Shown here: positions 15,257-23,960 of the stretch, piece by piece | How the letters are laid out: every line of letters starts with the position of its first letter | How positions within the stretch are numbered: position 1 is the stretch's first letter | Assembly: GCF_014640675.1 (NCBI RefSeq) | Contig: NZ_BMHK01000004.1 | Location: 134,620 to 198,619 of the forward strand | Length of the DNA stretch: 64,000 bases | Origin: Novosphingobium endophyticum | Lineage (GTDB): Bacteria; Pseudomonadota; Alphaproteobacteria; Sphingomonadales; Sphingomonadaceae | Direction of reading: 5' to 3' | Translations under genes and position numbers: made by a program | The notes under the pieces: generated by a model | Databases searched by the model: none | What the model was told of the DNA's origin: nothing | Seen by the model: only the letters and a program-made list of their open reading frames with translations

Positions 15257-16210
15257 TCAGCCGCCGGCATTCGCCTGGCTGGTGAGGCTGACGAAAACGT
15301 CTTCGAGATCCGCTTCCCGGGTCGTCACATCGACGATCGAAAAGCCTTGCGCCTGCAGGGCGGAGAGAATCTCGCCGGCATTGGCGCGGTCCTTGTCGTA
15401 AGTGATCTCCAGCATCCGCTCGCCGCTCGCCTCGCAGCGCACGAAACCGGGATGGCGGGGCATCTCGGTGTGGTCGCGATCGAGCGTCAGCACCAGGATC
15501 TTCTCGCGCGCCATGCCGACCAGCTCGCGGGTAGGCTTGTTGGCGATGAGTTCGCCGTGATTGATGATCGCGATGCGGTCGCACAGTTCTTCCGCCTCTT
15601 CGAGGTAATGCGTGGTGAGCACGATGGTCACGCCCTCGCGGTTCATCTCGGAGACCAGCTCCCACAACTGGCGGCGCAATTCGACGTCGACGCCCGCCGT
15701 CGGCTCGTCGAGCACCAGCACAGGCGGCTGGTGGACCAGCGCCTTGGCAATCAGCAGGCGCCGCTTCATGCCGCCGGAAAGCGTGCGGGCATAGGCATTG
15801 CGCTTGTCGGCGAGATGCACCGCCCGCAGCAGTTCGTCGCTACGGCGCAGATGCCTGGCAATACCGTAGAGCCCGCCCTGGTTTTCGAGCACCTCGTACG
15901 GCGTGAAGAAGGGATCGAAGACGATCTCCTGCGGAACGATGCCGATCGCGCGCTTGGCGTTGCGCTGATCGCGGTCGATGTCGAAACCCCAGATGTTCAC
16001 CGAGCCGGAGGTCTTCCTCACCAGCCCGGCCATGATGTTGATGAGCGTCGACTTGCCCGCGCCGTTTGGCCCCAGCAGACCGAAGATCCCCCCTTCGGGC
16101 ACGTCGAAGGACACTCCCTTGAGCGCCAGCTTCCCTTCCCCGCCGCCGGCCGGCGCGTAGCGCTTGACAATGTCGCGGATCGAGATGGCGGGCTCGGCAG
16201 TGCTGATCAT
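15257..16210 (-). CDS. ABC transporter ATP-binding protein (ABC-2 / YadG-like)
   Basis: This 317-residue ATPase has Walker A GPNGAGKST (residues 47-55), signature LSGGMKRR (144-151), Walker B VLVLDE (164-169) and the switch histidine in LTTHYLEEAEELCD. The C-terminal about 80 residues resemble the ABC-2 exporter extension (DLEDVFVSLT). Such subunits pair with an ABC-2 permease exporting drugs, lipids or polysaccharides. No permease gene is next to it, so the partner must be elsewhere or the gene is an orphan. The ATG at 16210 begins the domain directly. It is divergent from the P450 gene. Confidence 0.93.
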   Translation of the reverse strand: MISTAEPAISIRDIVKRYAPAGGGEGKLALKGVSFDVPEGGIFGLLGPNGAGKSTLINIMAGLVRKTSGSVNIWGFDIDRDQRNAKRAIGIVPQEIVFDPFFTPYEVLENQGGLYGIARHLRRSDELLRAVHLADKRNAYARTLSGGMKRRLLIAKALVHQPPVLVLDEPTAGVDVELRRQLWELVSEMNREGVTIVLTTHYLEEAEELCDRIAIINHGELIANKPTRELVGMAREKILVLTLDRDHTEMPRHPGFVRCEASGERMLEITYDKDRANAGEILSALQAQGFSIVDVTTREADLEDVFVSLTSQANAGG

Positions 16211-16320
16211 GCCCGCGCATTTGGGGGAAGTTTCGAGGCGGGTAAAGCCCCACCGCGGCCGTTACACGCAAAGACGCGGCATTGCGAAAGGGTCGCGCAA
16301 TTGCGCGGGAGGCGTAAGCG

Positions 16321-16349
16321 TTGACGCGCGTTCGCCCGGCGAATATGAT
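16321..16349 (+). promoter_or_regulatory. Sigma-70-type promoter of the P450 gene
   Basis: TTGACG (16321-16326), a 17-base spacer and TATGAT (16344-16349) match the housekeeping consensus closely. Transcription would start near 16356, giving a leader of about 50 bases before the P450 start codon. Confidence 0.7.
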
Positions 16350-16407
16350 CCACTATATATCATTTATGCCGGGAACGAGTCGTCCCGGCGCGCCCGGGAG
16401 AGCGACC

Positions 16408-17682
16408 ATGGCTACCGCCGCCCAGATCATCGAGAAGGATTATTTCACCGACCATTCCGTCCTGCTCGATCCTTATGAGTACTTCGAGCAGATCCGCAGC
16501 AACGGTCCGGTCTATCAGATGAAGAGCCGCGAGGACGTGGTCATCGTCACCGGCTTTCGCGAGGCGATCGAAGTCCTGCTCAACACGCGCGACTTCTCCT
16601 CCTGGCTCAATCCCGACCCCCTGCTGAAGCTGCCCTTTGCCATCGAGGGCGACGACATCGGCGCGCAGCTCGAATCCCATACCGGCAATCCGATGGAACT
16701 GATGGTCTCCTACGACGGGGAAAGGCATGCCGCCGCCCGTTCGCTGCTCAATCCGCTGTTCACGCCTTCGCGCCTGAAGGCCAACGAGGCATTCATGCGT
16801 GACTATGCGGACAGCGTTGTTCGCGACGTGGTGGCGCGCGGCGGGTGCGAGCTTATCGGCGAGGTGGCCACGCCCTACGTCACCATGGTCATTGCCGACC
16901 TGCTCGGTGTCCCGGCCGAAGACCGCGAAACCTTTCGCCAGGTGATCGACGCCGGCCCTCCGCCGGGCAACATGGACGCGGGCGAAACCGGGCAGTCCAT
17001 GCACCCGCTGATGGTCATGGCCGGCTACTTCGCGCGCTACATCGCCGAGCGGCGCGCCAGTCCGCAGGACGACGTCATGACGGAAATGGCGCTGGCGAAG
17101 TATCCTGACGGATCGACGCCCGATGCGATGGAAGTGGTCAAGTCGGCGATGTTCCTCTTTGCCGCCGGGCAGGACACCAGTGCCAAACTGATCGGCAACG
17201 GCATGCGCCTCCTTGCCGAGCAGCAGGGCCTGCAGCAGCAGCTGCGCGAGGACCGCAGCCTGATCGGCCCGTTCCTGGAGGAGAACCTGCGCCTCGAAGG
17301 ATCGACCAAGGCAACCTTCCGCATTGCCCGTCGCAAGACGCGCATCGGCGAAGTCGAAATCCCGGCGGGCACGCGCATCGTCGTCTCGCTTTCCGCCGCT
17401 AATCGCGATCCGGCGCGCTGGGACGATCCCGAAGCCTTCGTGCTCGGACGGGCCAGGATCAGGGAGCACCTGGCCTTCGGTCGGGGCGCGCACACCTGCG
17501 CCGGGGCGCCGCTCGCCCGCGCCGAAGTCGCGGTGATCCTCGACCGCTTTTTCGACCATACCCGATCGTTCACGCTCGACGAGGAGCATCACGGCCCCAG
17601 GGGTGCGCGACGGATCAGCTACGAGCCGAGCTACATCATCCGGGGGCTCGACAAGCTCCATGTGAAGTTCGAGCCCGCGTGA
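16408..17682 (+). CDS. Cytochrome P450
   Basis: This soluble 424-residue bacterial P450 has the I-helix oxygen-binding motif AAGQDTSAK, the ExxR motif in EENLRLEG and the haem-ligand loop [15 protein letters not shown] with proximal cysteine C364. It needs a ferredoxin and reductase, neither of which is nearby. The substrate cannot be predicted; the presence of close relatives in aromatic- or terpenoid-degrading sphingomonads is only a general expectation. GGGAGAG sits 6 bases before the ATG at 16408, so that start is chosen over upstream ATGs. A near-consensus promoter precedes it. Confidence 0.93.
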   Translation: MATAAQIIEKDYFTDHSVLLDPYEYFEQIRSNGPVYQMKSREDVVIVTGFREAIEVLLNTRDFSSWLNPDPLLKLPFAIEGDDIGAQLESHTGNPMELMVSYDGERHAAARSLLNPLFTPSRLKANEAFMRDYADSVVRDVVARGGCELIGEVATPYVTMVIADLLGVPAEDRETFRQVIDAGPPPGNMDAGETGQSMHPLMVMAGYFARYIAERRASPQDDVMTEMALAKYPDGSTPDAMEVVKSAMFLFAAGQDTSAKLIGNGMRLLAEQQGLQQQLREDRSLIGPFLEENLRLEGSTKATFRIARRKTRIGEVEIPAGTRIVVSLSAANRDPARWDDPEAFVLGRARIREHLAFGRGAHTCAGAPLARAEVAVILDRFFDHTRSFTLDEEHHGPRGARRISYEPSYIIRGLDKLHVKFEPA

Positions 17683-17741
17683 GACGCTCGTCATTGCGAG
17701 ACATCTGGAAATGTCCCCTGCCCCCTGCTAATGGCGCGCCC

Positions 17742-17954
17742 ATGAGCAACGCGCCCGAAACCGTCTACACCGATTCCCCCCGCGTCTCCTGCGACGGAGC
17801 CACGGATATTCGCGCCAACGGGAACTACACGCCCGCCGCGCTCGGCCACCCGCGCGTCTGGCTGGAAATCGACGAGAAGGGCTATGTCGAATGCGGCTAT
17901 TGCGACCGCCGCTTCGTGCTGAAGAGCGGCCCCGCGGACCAGCAGGCGGCCTGA
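17742..17954 (+). CDS. Zinc-finger (zf-CHCC) domain protein
   Basis: The 70 residues end in the zf-CHCC module also found in the NDUFS6 subunit of respiratory complex I. It is seen as [19 protein letters not shown], then [10 protein letters not shown], with SCDG earlier as the first ligand, giving the C-H-C-C set. The bacterial stand-alone form is common in alphaproteobacteria and is thought to be linked to complex I or iron-sulfur chemistry, without proof. The ATG at 17742 follows the P450 gene by 60 bases and could share its transcript. Confidence 0.85.
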   Translation: MSNAPETVYTDSPRVSCDGATDIRANGNYTPAALGHPRVWLEIDEKGYVECGYCDRRFVLKSGPADQQAA

Positions 17955-17963
17955 AGAAAGCTC

Positions 17964-18072
17964 CCGTCATCCCGGGCTCGACCCGGGACCGGTGGCGGTG
18001 TTTACGCGCAGCCTTGCCGAGAGGGCTTGCCGAACGACCTCCACCGGTCCCGGATCACGTCCGGGATGACGG
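17964..18072. repeat. 109-bp inverted repeat (dispersed palindromic element)
   Basis: Two 32-bp arms (17964-17995 and 18041-18072) are inverted copies matching at 28 of 32 positions and enclose a 45-base spacer. The left arm starts CCGTCATCCCGGG and ends GGGACCGGTGG. Its first 24 bases after the leading C recur exactly at 46691-46714. The element fills most of the gap between the zinc-finger gene and tldD and could fold into a long hairpin or act as a MITE-like unit. Confidence 0.75.
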
Positions 18073-18122
18073 AGTGCGCCGTCGGCATTTTAATTCCCGC
18101 CACGTCGCCTATATTCCGGCGT

Positions 18123-19541
18123 ATGACCCTCACCGACCCCCGTTCGCTCCTTTACCGCCAGCTCACGCCCGAGGATGCGCAGGCGCTTGCCGCCGAGACC
18201 TTGCGCGCCTGCGATGACGGCGAACTCTACATGCAGTTCCTGGCGACCGAATCGTTTGGCTTCGATGACGGACGCCTCAAGACCGCCGACTATTCGCGCG
18301 ACGCCGGCTTCGGCCTGCGCGGCGTTTCCGGCGAGATGACAGGCTTTGCCCACGCCAACGAGATTTCCGCCCCGGCCATCCGCCGCGCCGGCGAGACGCT
18401 GCAACTGCTGGATCCCGCGGCCGGCCAGCGCGCCGCGGCGCCGCAGAAGAGCAACCGCCACCTCTATACCGAGGCATCGCCGCTCGACCTTCTCGGTTTC
18501 GCCGAGAAAGTCTCGCTGCTCGAGACCATCGACGCCGCCGCCCGCGCCCGCGATCCGCGCGTCTCGCAAGTGAGCGCCAGCCTCTCCGGTTCGTGGTCGG
18601 TGGTCGAGATCGTGCGCGCCGACGGGTTCGTCGCGACTGATGTGCGCCCGCTGGTGCGCCTCAATGTCACCATTGTGGCCGAAGCGAACGGACGGCGCGA
18701 AACGGGTTCGTTCGGCATGGGCGGCCGCTGGCTCTACGACGACCTGTTCAAGCCCGAGAACTGGAACCGCGCCATCGATACCGCGCTCCAGCGCGCGCTC
18801 ATAAACCTCGAAAGCGTCGATGCCCCGGCGGGTGAGATGACCGTGCTGCTCGGCCCCGGCTGGCCGGGCGTGCTGCTGCACGAGGCTATCGGCCACGGCC
18901 TGGAAGGCGATTTCAACCGCAAGGGAACGTCCGCCTTCACCGGCCGCATCGGGGAGCGCGTCGGCGCGCCGGGCGTGACCATCGTCGACGACGGCTCGAT
19001 CGCGGGCCGGCGCGGTTCGCTCTCGATCGATGACGAAGGCACGCCGACGAAGGAGACGGTGCTCATCGAGGACGGCATCCTCAAGGGCTACATGCAGGAC
19101 CGCCTCAACGCCCGCCTCATGGGCGTCGAGCCGACCGGCAACGGCCGCCGCGAGAACTATGCCCACGCCCCGATGCCGCGCATGACAAACACTTTCATGA
19201 AGGCCGGCGGCGACGATCCCGAGGAACTGCTGAGCCGTATCGGCAACGGCATCTACGCGAAGAATTTCGGCGGCGGCCAGGTCGACATCGTCTCGGGCAA
19301 GTTCGTGTTCTCCTGCACCGAGGCCTACAAGGTGGAAAACGGTAGGCTGGGCGCGCCGATCAAGGGCGCTACGCTGATTGGCGACGGCCCCTCGGTGCTC
19401 ACCCGCGTCAAGGGCATCGGCAACGACATGGAACTCGACGAAGGCGTGGGCATGTGCGGCAAAGGCGGCCAGAGCGTGCCCGCCGGCGTCGGCCAGCCCA
19501 CACTGCTGATCGAGGGCATCACCGTGGGCGGCACCGCCTGA
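18123..19541 (+). CDS. tldD: Metalloprotease TldD
   Basis: TldD pairs with TldE (PmbA) as a zinc protease that degrades unfolded peptides and trims some modified peptides and toxins. The 472 residues contain the HExxxH zinc motif HEAIGH at residues 253-258 and the later cysteine ligand in FSCTEAY. They end with the family's GQPTLLIEGITVGGTA. The ATG at 18123 is the first start after the inverted repeat and fits the normal N-terminus; an upstream start would read through the repeat. tldE is not in the window. Confidence 0.95.
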   Translation: MTLTDPRSLLYRQLTPEDAQALAAETLRACDDGELYMQFLATESFGFDDGRLKTADYSRDAGFGLRGVSGEMTGFAHANEISAPAIRRAGETLQLLDPAAGQRAAAPQKSNRHLYTEASPLDLLGFAEKVSLLETIDAAARARDPRVSQVSASLSGSWSVVEIVRADGFVATDVRPLVRLNVTIVAEANGRRETGSFGMGGRWLYDDLFKPENWNRAIDTALQRALINLESVDAPAGEMTVLLGPGWPGVLLHEAIGHGLEGDFNRKGTSAFTGRIGERVGAPGVTIVDDGSIAGRRGSLSIDDEGTPTKETVLIEDGILKGYMQDRLNARLMGVEPTGNGRRENYAHAPMPRMTNTFMKAGGDDPEELLSRIGNGIYAKNFGGGQVDIVSGKFVFSCTEAYKVENGRLGAPIKGATLIGDGPSVLTRVKGIGNDMELDEGVGMCGKGGQSVPAGVGQPTLLIEGITVGGTA

Positions 19542-19612
19542 GCGGTCAGCTACGGTTCAGGCGGCCAGTGCCATAAACGGGACAAAAGGAAGTGGGAAAA
19601 GGAGAGAAAGAC

Positions 19613-20017
19613 ATGCGCAAGATCGTCGCTGCCCTCGCCGTAGCCGCCTCGCTTCTCGCGGTCCCCGCCGCTCAGGCCCGTGACGAGTTGACCGGCGAGC
19701 AACGGCTCGCCAAGATGCTTGAAGGCCGTGAGGCCGGAAAACCTGTCAATTGCATTCCCCTGTCCCAGGCCACGGGAACGACCGTCATCGACAAGACCGC
19801 CATCGTCTACCGCATCGGCAGGACGCTGTACGTCAACCGGCCTTCCAATGCCGAAGCGCTCGACAACGACGACATCCTCGTGACCAGGCTGTGGGGCTCG
19901 CAGCTGTGCAGCGTCGATACCGTGCACCTGCACGACCGCTCGATGCCTTCCATGTGGAGCGGGTTCGTCGGCCTGCGGGAATTCGTGCCGTACAAGAAGG
20001 TGGCCTCGGCCAAGTAA
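19613..20017 (+). CDS. Secreted hypothetical protein
   Basis: This 134-residue protein has a clear Sec signal peptide (KIVAALAVAASLLAVPAAQA, cleavage near residue 23). A mature domain follows with two cysteines (VNCIP and QLCSVD) that could pair, and an RLAKMLEGREAGKPVNCIPL start seen in several sphingomonad periplasmic proteins, as I recall. No enzymatic motif is visible. GGAGAG lies 6 bases before the ATG at 19613. It is probably a stand-alone gene, since a strong hairpin terminator follows. Confidence 0.8.
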   Translation: MRKIVAALAVAASLLAVPAAQARDELTGEQRLAKMLEGREAGKPVNCIPLSQATGTTVIDKTAIVYRIGRTLYVNRPSNAEALDNDDILVTRLWGSQLCSVDTVHLHDRSMPSMWSGFVGLREFVPYKKVASAK

Positions 20018-20046
20018 CGGCCGGCCCGACTACAAGGTCCCCTGAG

Positions 20047-20085
20047 GAAGACGGCCGGGAGCACCTCGCGGCCGTCTTCTGCTTT
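20047..20085 (+). terminator. Rho-independent terminator after the secreted protein gene
   Basis: A perfect 11-bp stem (GAAGACGGCCG / CGGCCGTCTTC) with an 11-base loop is followed by TGCTTT, 30 bases past the stop codon at 20017. Confidence 0.75.
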
Positions 20086-20156
20086 GCAGCGTGTCCTTTT
20101 CAGATCGCCCGTTCTACGAAATTGCATTTCCGCCGCCAATCCTTACGATCGCCGCG

Positions 20157-20753
20157 ATGGTTGCCAATCGCGGATATCAATCGACGGGCGCAAGAACCCG
20201 ATTGCAGTTGATCGAGGCAGCCTCGGCAATCCTCGACGAAGAAGGTTATCCGGCCTTCACCGTCCGCCGCATCGCCGGCAAGGCCGGGGTCAAGCCGCAA
20301 CTGCTCCATTACTATTTCCGCTCGATGGAAGAGCTCGTCGTCATCGTCTTCCAGCGGTCCTGCGCCAGCTATTTCCAGATGCACGACGAAGCGCTCTCCA
20401 GCCCTCGCCCGCTCCGCGCGCTGTGGAAACTCAACTGCGACCTTCCCGAAGCACGCCGCGTGCTGGAATATGTCGCGCTCGCGAAGATCTACCCCGCCTT
20501 GCGCGCCGAGATGCGCGCCGCGGGTATGCGCTTCCGGGCCCTGCAGATCGAGGCGATCGAAACGGTCTGCGCGCAGCGCGGCATCACGCACCCGCCGATG
20601 AACGCCCCGGCCCTCGCCGCCCTCATGTCCGCCGTTGCGCGAAACATCGTGATCGAAGGCAACGTCAGCATGACCGCCGCCCATGACGATGTCCGCGCCT
20701 TCATGGACCAGGTGCTCGCAGCCTACGAGCCGAGACAGCCCGTAAACCCGTAA
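20157..20753 (+). CDS. TetR/AcrR family transcriptional regulator
   Basis: The 198 residues have an N-terminal helix-turn-helix over about residues 35-58 (FTVRRIAGKAGVKPQLLHYY) after a TRLQLIEAASAILDEEGY helix, the classic TetR pattern. The C-terminal ligand-binding part is helical. The ATG at 20157 keeps the normal N-terminus, but its ribosome site is weak and a GTG at 20091 remains possible. The gene is followed in the same direction by a TonB-dependent receptor. Two TGTACA sites between them are candidate operators, so it probably controls that receptor. An 8-bp tandem repeat covers its stop codon. Confidence 0.87.
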   Translation: MVANRGYQSTGARTRLQLIEAASAILDEEGYPAFTVRRIAGKAGVKPQLLHYYFRSMEELVVIVFQRSCASYFQMHDEALSSPRPLRALWKLNCDLPEARRVLEYVALAKIYPALRAEMRAAGMRFRALQIEAIETVCAQRGITHPPMNAPALAALMSAVARNIVIEGNVSMTAAHDDVRAFMDQVLAAYEPRQPVNP

Positions 20754-20770
20754 ACCCGTAAACCCGTAAA
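20739..20770. repeat. 8-bp tandem repeat, four copies
   Basis: CCCGTAAA is repeated four times without error. The TetR stop codon (20751-20753) lies in the second copy. Gain or loss of copies beyond two would not change the protein end, so any effect would be on the downstream intergenic region. Confidence 0.9.
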
Positions 20771-20884
20771 CGGCACCATCGACAGCGGCATCGCGTAAAA
20801 AGCCCACACCCGGCCTCGGACCGCCATTTCCGCGACAGTCGCGAACGATGTCCACTCCGGGCAGACCGTGAGCAAATATACTGC

Positions 20885-20920
20885 TTGACGGGTGTACAGT
20901 CGCGCGCAACCTTGTGTACA
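20885..20920 (+). promoter_or_regulatory. Candidate promoter/operator of the TonB receptor gene
   Basis: TTGACG (20885-20890) looks like a -35 element, but no good -10 follows at 17 bases. Two GTGTACA copies at 20892-20898 and 20914-20920 are spaced 22 bases apart, about two helical turns, and each contains the palindrome TGTACA. They could bind the adjacent TetR regulator. The receptor start codon is about 100 bases downstream. Confidence 0.45.
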
Positions 20921-21022
20921 TTGTTCGAGCCGAAAGATGGAGACCGGAAAAACGGCTCCCGCCGGCGAAGCAATGGGGCCCCGGGGATCAACCCACCGGG
21001 GAAGGACAGAGGGAGGAAACTG

Positions 21023-23281
21023 ATGGCTGATGGCATCGATCGGACGCGCGTGCGCGCCCTGTATGGAACGGCACTGGCAGGCTTGCTTGCGCTATCCGCG
21101 CCGGCACAGGCGCAATCCGCCGGGGACGTACCGGAGCAGACAACATCGCGCGGTCTCTCCGAAATCATCGTGACTGCGCAACGCCGCGCGGAAAACCTGC
21201 AGGAAGTGCCGATCGCCATCGCCGCGGTCACCGCCGAAGCGCTCGACAGGGCCGGCATCAACGAGACCAACACGATCAGCCAGATCGTTCCCTCGGTCAA
21301 CTTCCAGCGCTCCGGCGCGAGCGGGCTGTTCTTCGTGCGCGGCGTGGGCACTACCAACGCCTCGGTCGGCGACGAGGGCTCCAACGCCTTCTATGTCGAC
21401 GGCGTATACGTTCCCGACCTCAGCGGCACCGTCACCCAGTTCAACAACATTGAGCGGATCGAGGTTCTCAAGGGGCCTCAGGGCACGCTGTTCGGCCGCA
21501 ACGCCTTTGGCGGCCTCATCCACATCATCACCAAGGAGCCGGGCGAAACCTTCGAGGCATCGGGCGAAGCCGGGCTCGCCAACTACGAGACCGTTCACGG
21601 CAAGCTCTACGTCGGAGGACCGATCGCCGAGAACCTCAGCATGGACCTCGCGCTCACCGGCTACGACCAGGGCAAGGGCTGGGGCCGGAACCTGACGGTG
21701 GACCGCGACATCAAGAAGATGCAGTACTGGGGCGCCCGCTCCAAGCTCGTCTGGCGCGCCACCGACGATGTCAAGGTTACCCTCGGCGGCGACTACTACG
21801 ACATGGACGACAACACCGCGATCGGCTGGTCGATCGACGAGGACTATCCGAGCCGCGGATTCACCGGCCCGGTCTTCTCGGTCGGCTCCATGGATACCCA
21901 GGCCAACGACTATTCGCTGACCAAGCTCGAATCCTGGGGCATCAACGGCACGATCGAGGCCGATCTCGGCCCGGTGAGCCTGACCAGCATCAGTTCTGTG
22001 CGCGACAGCAAGAATGTTTCCGACTTCGACGTGGATGGCGGCCCGCTACCGTGGCTGCGCATCGCGTTCACTTCGGGCTCGCGCGCCTACCAGCAGGAAC
22101 TGCGCCTCGCCTCGAATGACACCGATCCGCTGAGCTGGCAGGTCGGCGCATTCTATCTGCGTTCGGAAGTGTTCAACAGGTCGATGTTCTCCGGTCTCGG
22201 CCTTTCGCCGCTGTCCGGCCTATTCATCGATGCGACGCTCGACACCGATTCCTATGCCGGCTTCGGTGAAGTGAGCTACAAGATCACACCGACCACGACG
22301 ATAACCGGCGGCATCCGCTATACCGAGGACATCCGCAAGCTGGGCGGCGGCCAATCACCGATCGTGGGGACGACGATGCTCCCCCAGATTCCGACCGAAG
22401 ACAAGATTTCCTACGGCAAGTTCACCTACCGCGCGGCGCTGCGCCAGGAACTGAGCGAGGACATCAGCGTCTATGCTTCCTACAATAGGGGCTTCAAAGC
22501 CGGCACCTATTCGCTGCAAAGCCCGGCCAACGCGCCGGTCAACCCGCAATTCATTGATGCTTTCGAGATCGGCGTGAAGTCGGAGCTGTTCAATCGCATG
22601 CTGCGCCTCAACGCTTCGGTCTTCCATTATGACATCTCGAACTACCAGATCCGGTCGGCCGCGCTCAGCAACCTCGGCTCGGCGGTGCTGCTCAACGCGG
22701 CTTCGGTGAAGGTCGACGGGCTCGACGTCGAATTCGAAGCGGCGCCGATGGACAGCCTGCGCCTGTTCGGCGGCTTCACCTTGCTCGATTCGCGCTTCGA
22801 CAACTTCGGCGCGCCGGGGTCGGACTTCCAGGCGCCGTTCATCTACCCGCTCCCGGCGGTCTGCGATGCACCGGGCACCTCCGATCCGGGTACGAGCACC
22901 GGTACGCCTACCGGCGGCTTCCTGACCTGTCTGGGCGATGCCTCAGGCTTGCAGACGCCGGGCGCGCCCGACTTCACTGCGAGCCTGGGCATGAGCTATT
23001 CAGTCGACCTGGACGATCGGCGCAGCCTGCGCTTCAACTTGCTCGGCAGCTACAACAGCGGCTTCCCGTTCGAATCCGACGGAACCCTGCGGCAGAAGGA
23101 ATATGCGCTGCTCAACGGCTCGGTGGCCTACTGGGTGACGGAGAACTGGGGCGTCGAGATCTGGGGCAAGAACATCACCGGGACCAAGTACTTCCAGCAG
23201 AAGATCTCGACCGGCCTCGGCGCCACCACGGCCCGCGCCGCTCCGTCGACTTATGGTGTCACCGTCAAGTTCGACTATTGA
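21023..23281 (+). CDS. TonB-dependent receptor
   Basis: This 752-residue outer-membrane receptor has a signal peptide ending near PAQAQ (residue 31), a TonB-box-like SEIIVTAQRRAE, then the plug domain (VPIAIAAVTAEALDRAG and VEVLKGPQGTLFGRN-type segments). A 22-stranded barrel follows, ending in the aromatic residue YGVTVKFDY. Sphingomonads carry many such receptors for organic substrates as well as iron, and the ligand here is unknown. GGGAGG precedes the ATG at 21023. The TetR gene upstream and the SDR/hydantoinase genes downstream on the other strand suggest an organic substrate. Confidence 0.93.
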   Translation: MADGIDRTRVRALYGTALAGLLALSAPAQAQSAGDVPEQTTSRGLSEIIVTAQRRAENLQEVPIAIAAVTAEALDRAGINETNTISQIVPSVNFQRSGASGLFFVRGVGTTNASVGDEGSNAFYVDGVYVPDLSGTVTQFNNIERIEVLKGPQGTLFGRNAFGGLIHIITKEPGETFEASGEAGLANYETVHGKLYVGGPIAENLSMDLALTGYDQGKGWGRNLTVDRDIKKMQYWGARSKLVWRATDDVKVTLGGDYYDMDDNTAIGWSIDEDYPSRGFTGPVFSVGSMDTQANDYSLTKLESWGINGTIEADLGPVSLTSISSVRDSKNVSDFDVDGGPLPWLRIAFTSGSRAYQQELRLASNDTDPLSWQVGAFYLRSEVFNRSMFSGLGLSPLSGLFIDATLDTDSYAGFGEVSYKITPTTTITGGIRYTEDIRKLGGGQSPIVGTTMLPQIPTEDKISYGKFTYRAALRQELSEDISVYASYNRGFKAGTYSLQSPANAPVNPQFIDAFEIGVKSELFNRMLRLNASVFHYDISNYQIRSAALSNLGSAVLLNAASVKVDGLDVEFEAAPMDSLRLFGGFTLLDSRFDNFGAPGSDFQAPFIYPLPAVCDAPGTSDPGTSTGTPTGGFLTCLGDASGLQTPGAPDFTASLGMSYSVDLDDRRSLRFNLLGSYNSGFPFESDGTLRQKEYALLNGSVAYWVTENWGVEIWGKNITGTKYFQQKISTGLGATTARAAPSTYGVTVKFDY

Positions 23282-23306
23282 GCCATCCGCCGGCTGGCAA
23301 CGAGAT

Positions 23307-23343
23307 GCGCCCGGATCCACGCGATCCGGGCGCGTTTTTTTTT
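23307..23343 (+). terminator. Rho-independent terminator after TonB receptor gene
   Basis: A perfect 10-bp stem (GCGCCCGGAT / ATCCGGGCGC), a 7-base loop, then G and nine T residues make a textbook terminator 25 bases past the receptor stop. Confidence 0.92.
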
Positions 23344-23359
23344 CACGTCGCGGCGTTCT

Positions 23360-23794
23360 TCACAGCCCCAGTTGGCCCCTGATGGCGCCGTTGGGGTAAT
23401 CGGCGGTGTGAATGTTGACGTAGTAGCCGGTGAAGTTCGTCTTCATCGCGTCCTGCAGCCACTGCGGAGCGTCGGTGCAGCCCTTCAGGCCGCCTTCGGG
23501 CGCCTTGTTCAGCGTGATCACCGGCGGGCCATTCTCGCCCATCGCGCCTTCGTGGATATGCGCGGCCGTAATGGGACCGATATTCCGGATATCCCGGACC
23601 TGATAACAGATCCGGTCGAGGTTCCTGGCGACGCTGACCTCCGCTTTGGCCGATGCGTCAGGGTCGCCGGGGCCCACTTCCTGATCGCCGGTCAGAGTGG
23701 CGTTGTATGTCGTGGTGGTGGCCTGCACGGCGGCTTCCTCCACCGTGGCGCAGCCCGCCAGCACGACGGAGGCGAGGATCAGGGCGCGTTTCAT
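23360..23794 (-). CDS. CHRD-domain lipoprotein
   Basis: The 144 residues begin with a lipoprotein signal (VVLAGC near residue 15). A CHRD domain, first defined in chordin, follows over about residues 30-144: YNATLTGDQEVGPGDPDA, then AHIHEGAMGENGPPVITL and YYVNIHTADYPNGAIRGQL. In bacteria CHRD proteins are secreted, and their role is unknown. The GTG at 23806 overlaps the GGAGAG ribosome site, so the ATG at 23794 is chosen. It is the last gene of the minus-strand row starting with the hydantoinase gene, though 166 bases separate it from the PAS gene. Confidence 0.88.
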   Translation of the reverse strand: MKRALILASVVLAGCATVEEAAVQATTTTYNATLTGDQEVGPGDPDASAKAEVSVARNLDRICYQVRDIRNIGPITAAHIHEGAMGENGPPVITLNKAPEGGLKGCTDAPQWLQDAMKTNFTGYYVNIHTADYPNGAIRGQLGL

Positions 23795-23960
23795 GGCTCT
23801 CTCCACATACGTTCCAGGTCAAGCCGGATAACGTGCCGCGCGGGGGGATGTTCCGACCTGACTACCGGTGCTTGAAACTCTCGCGCGCATTTGCCGCGAC
23901 TGGAGCAAGCCTCAAGGAGGCAAATGCCCCGCTACGGTAAGGTGATCGCACCCCATCAGA

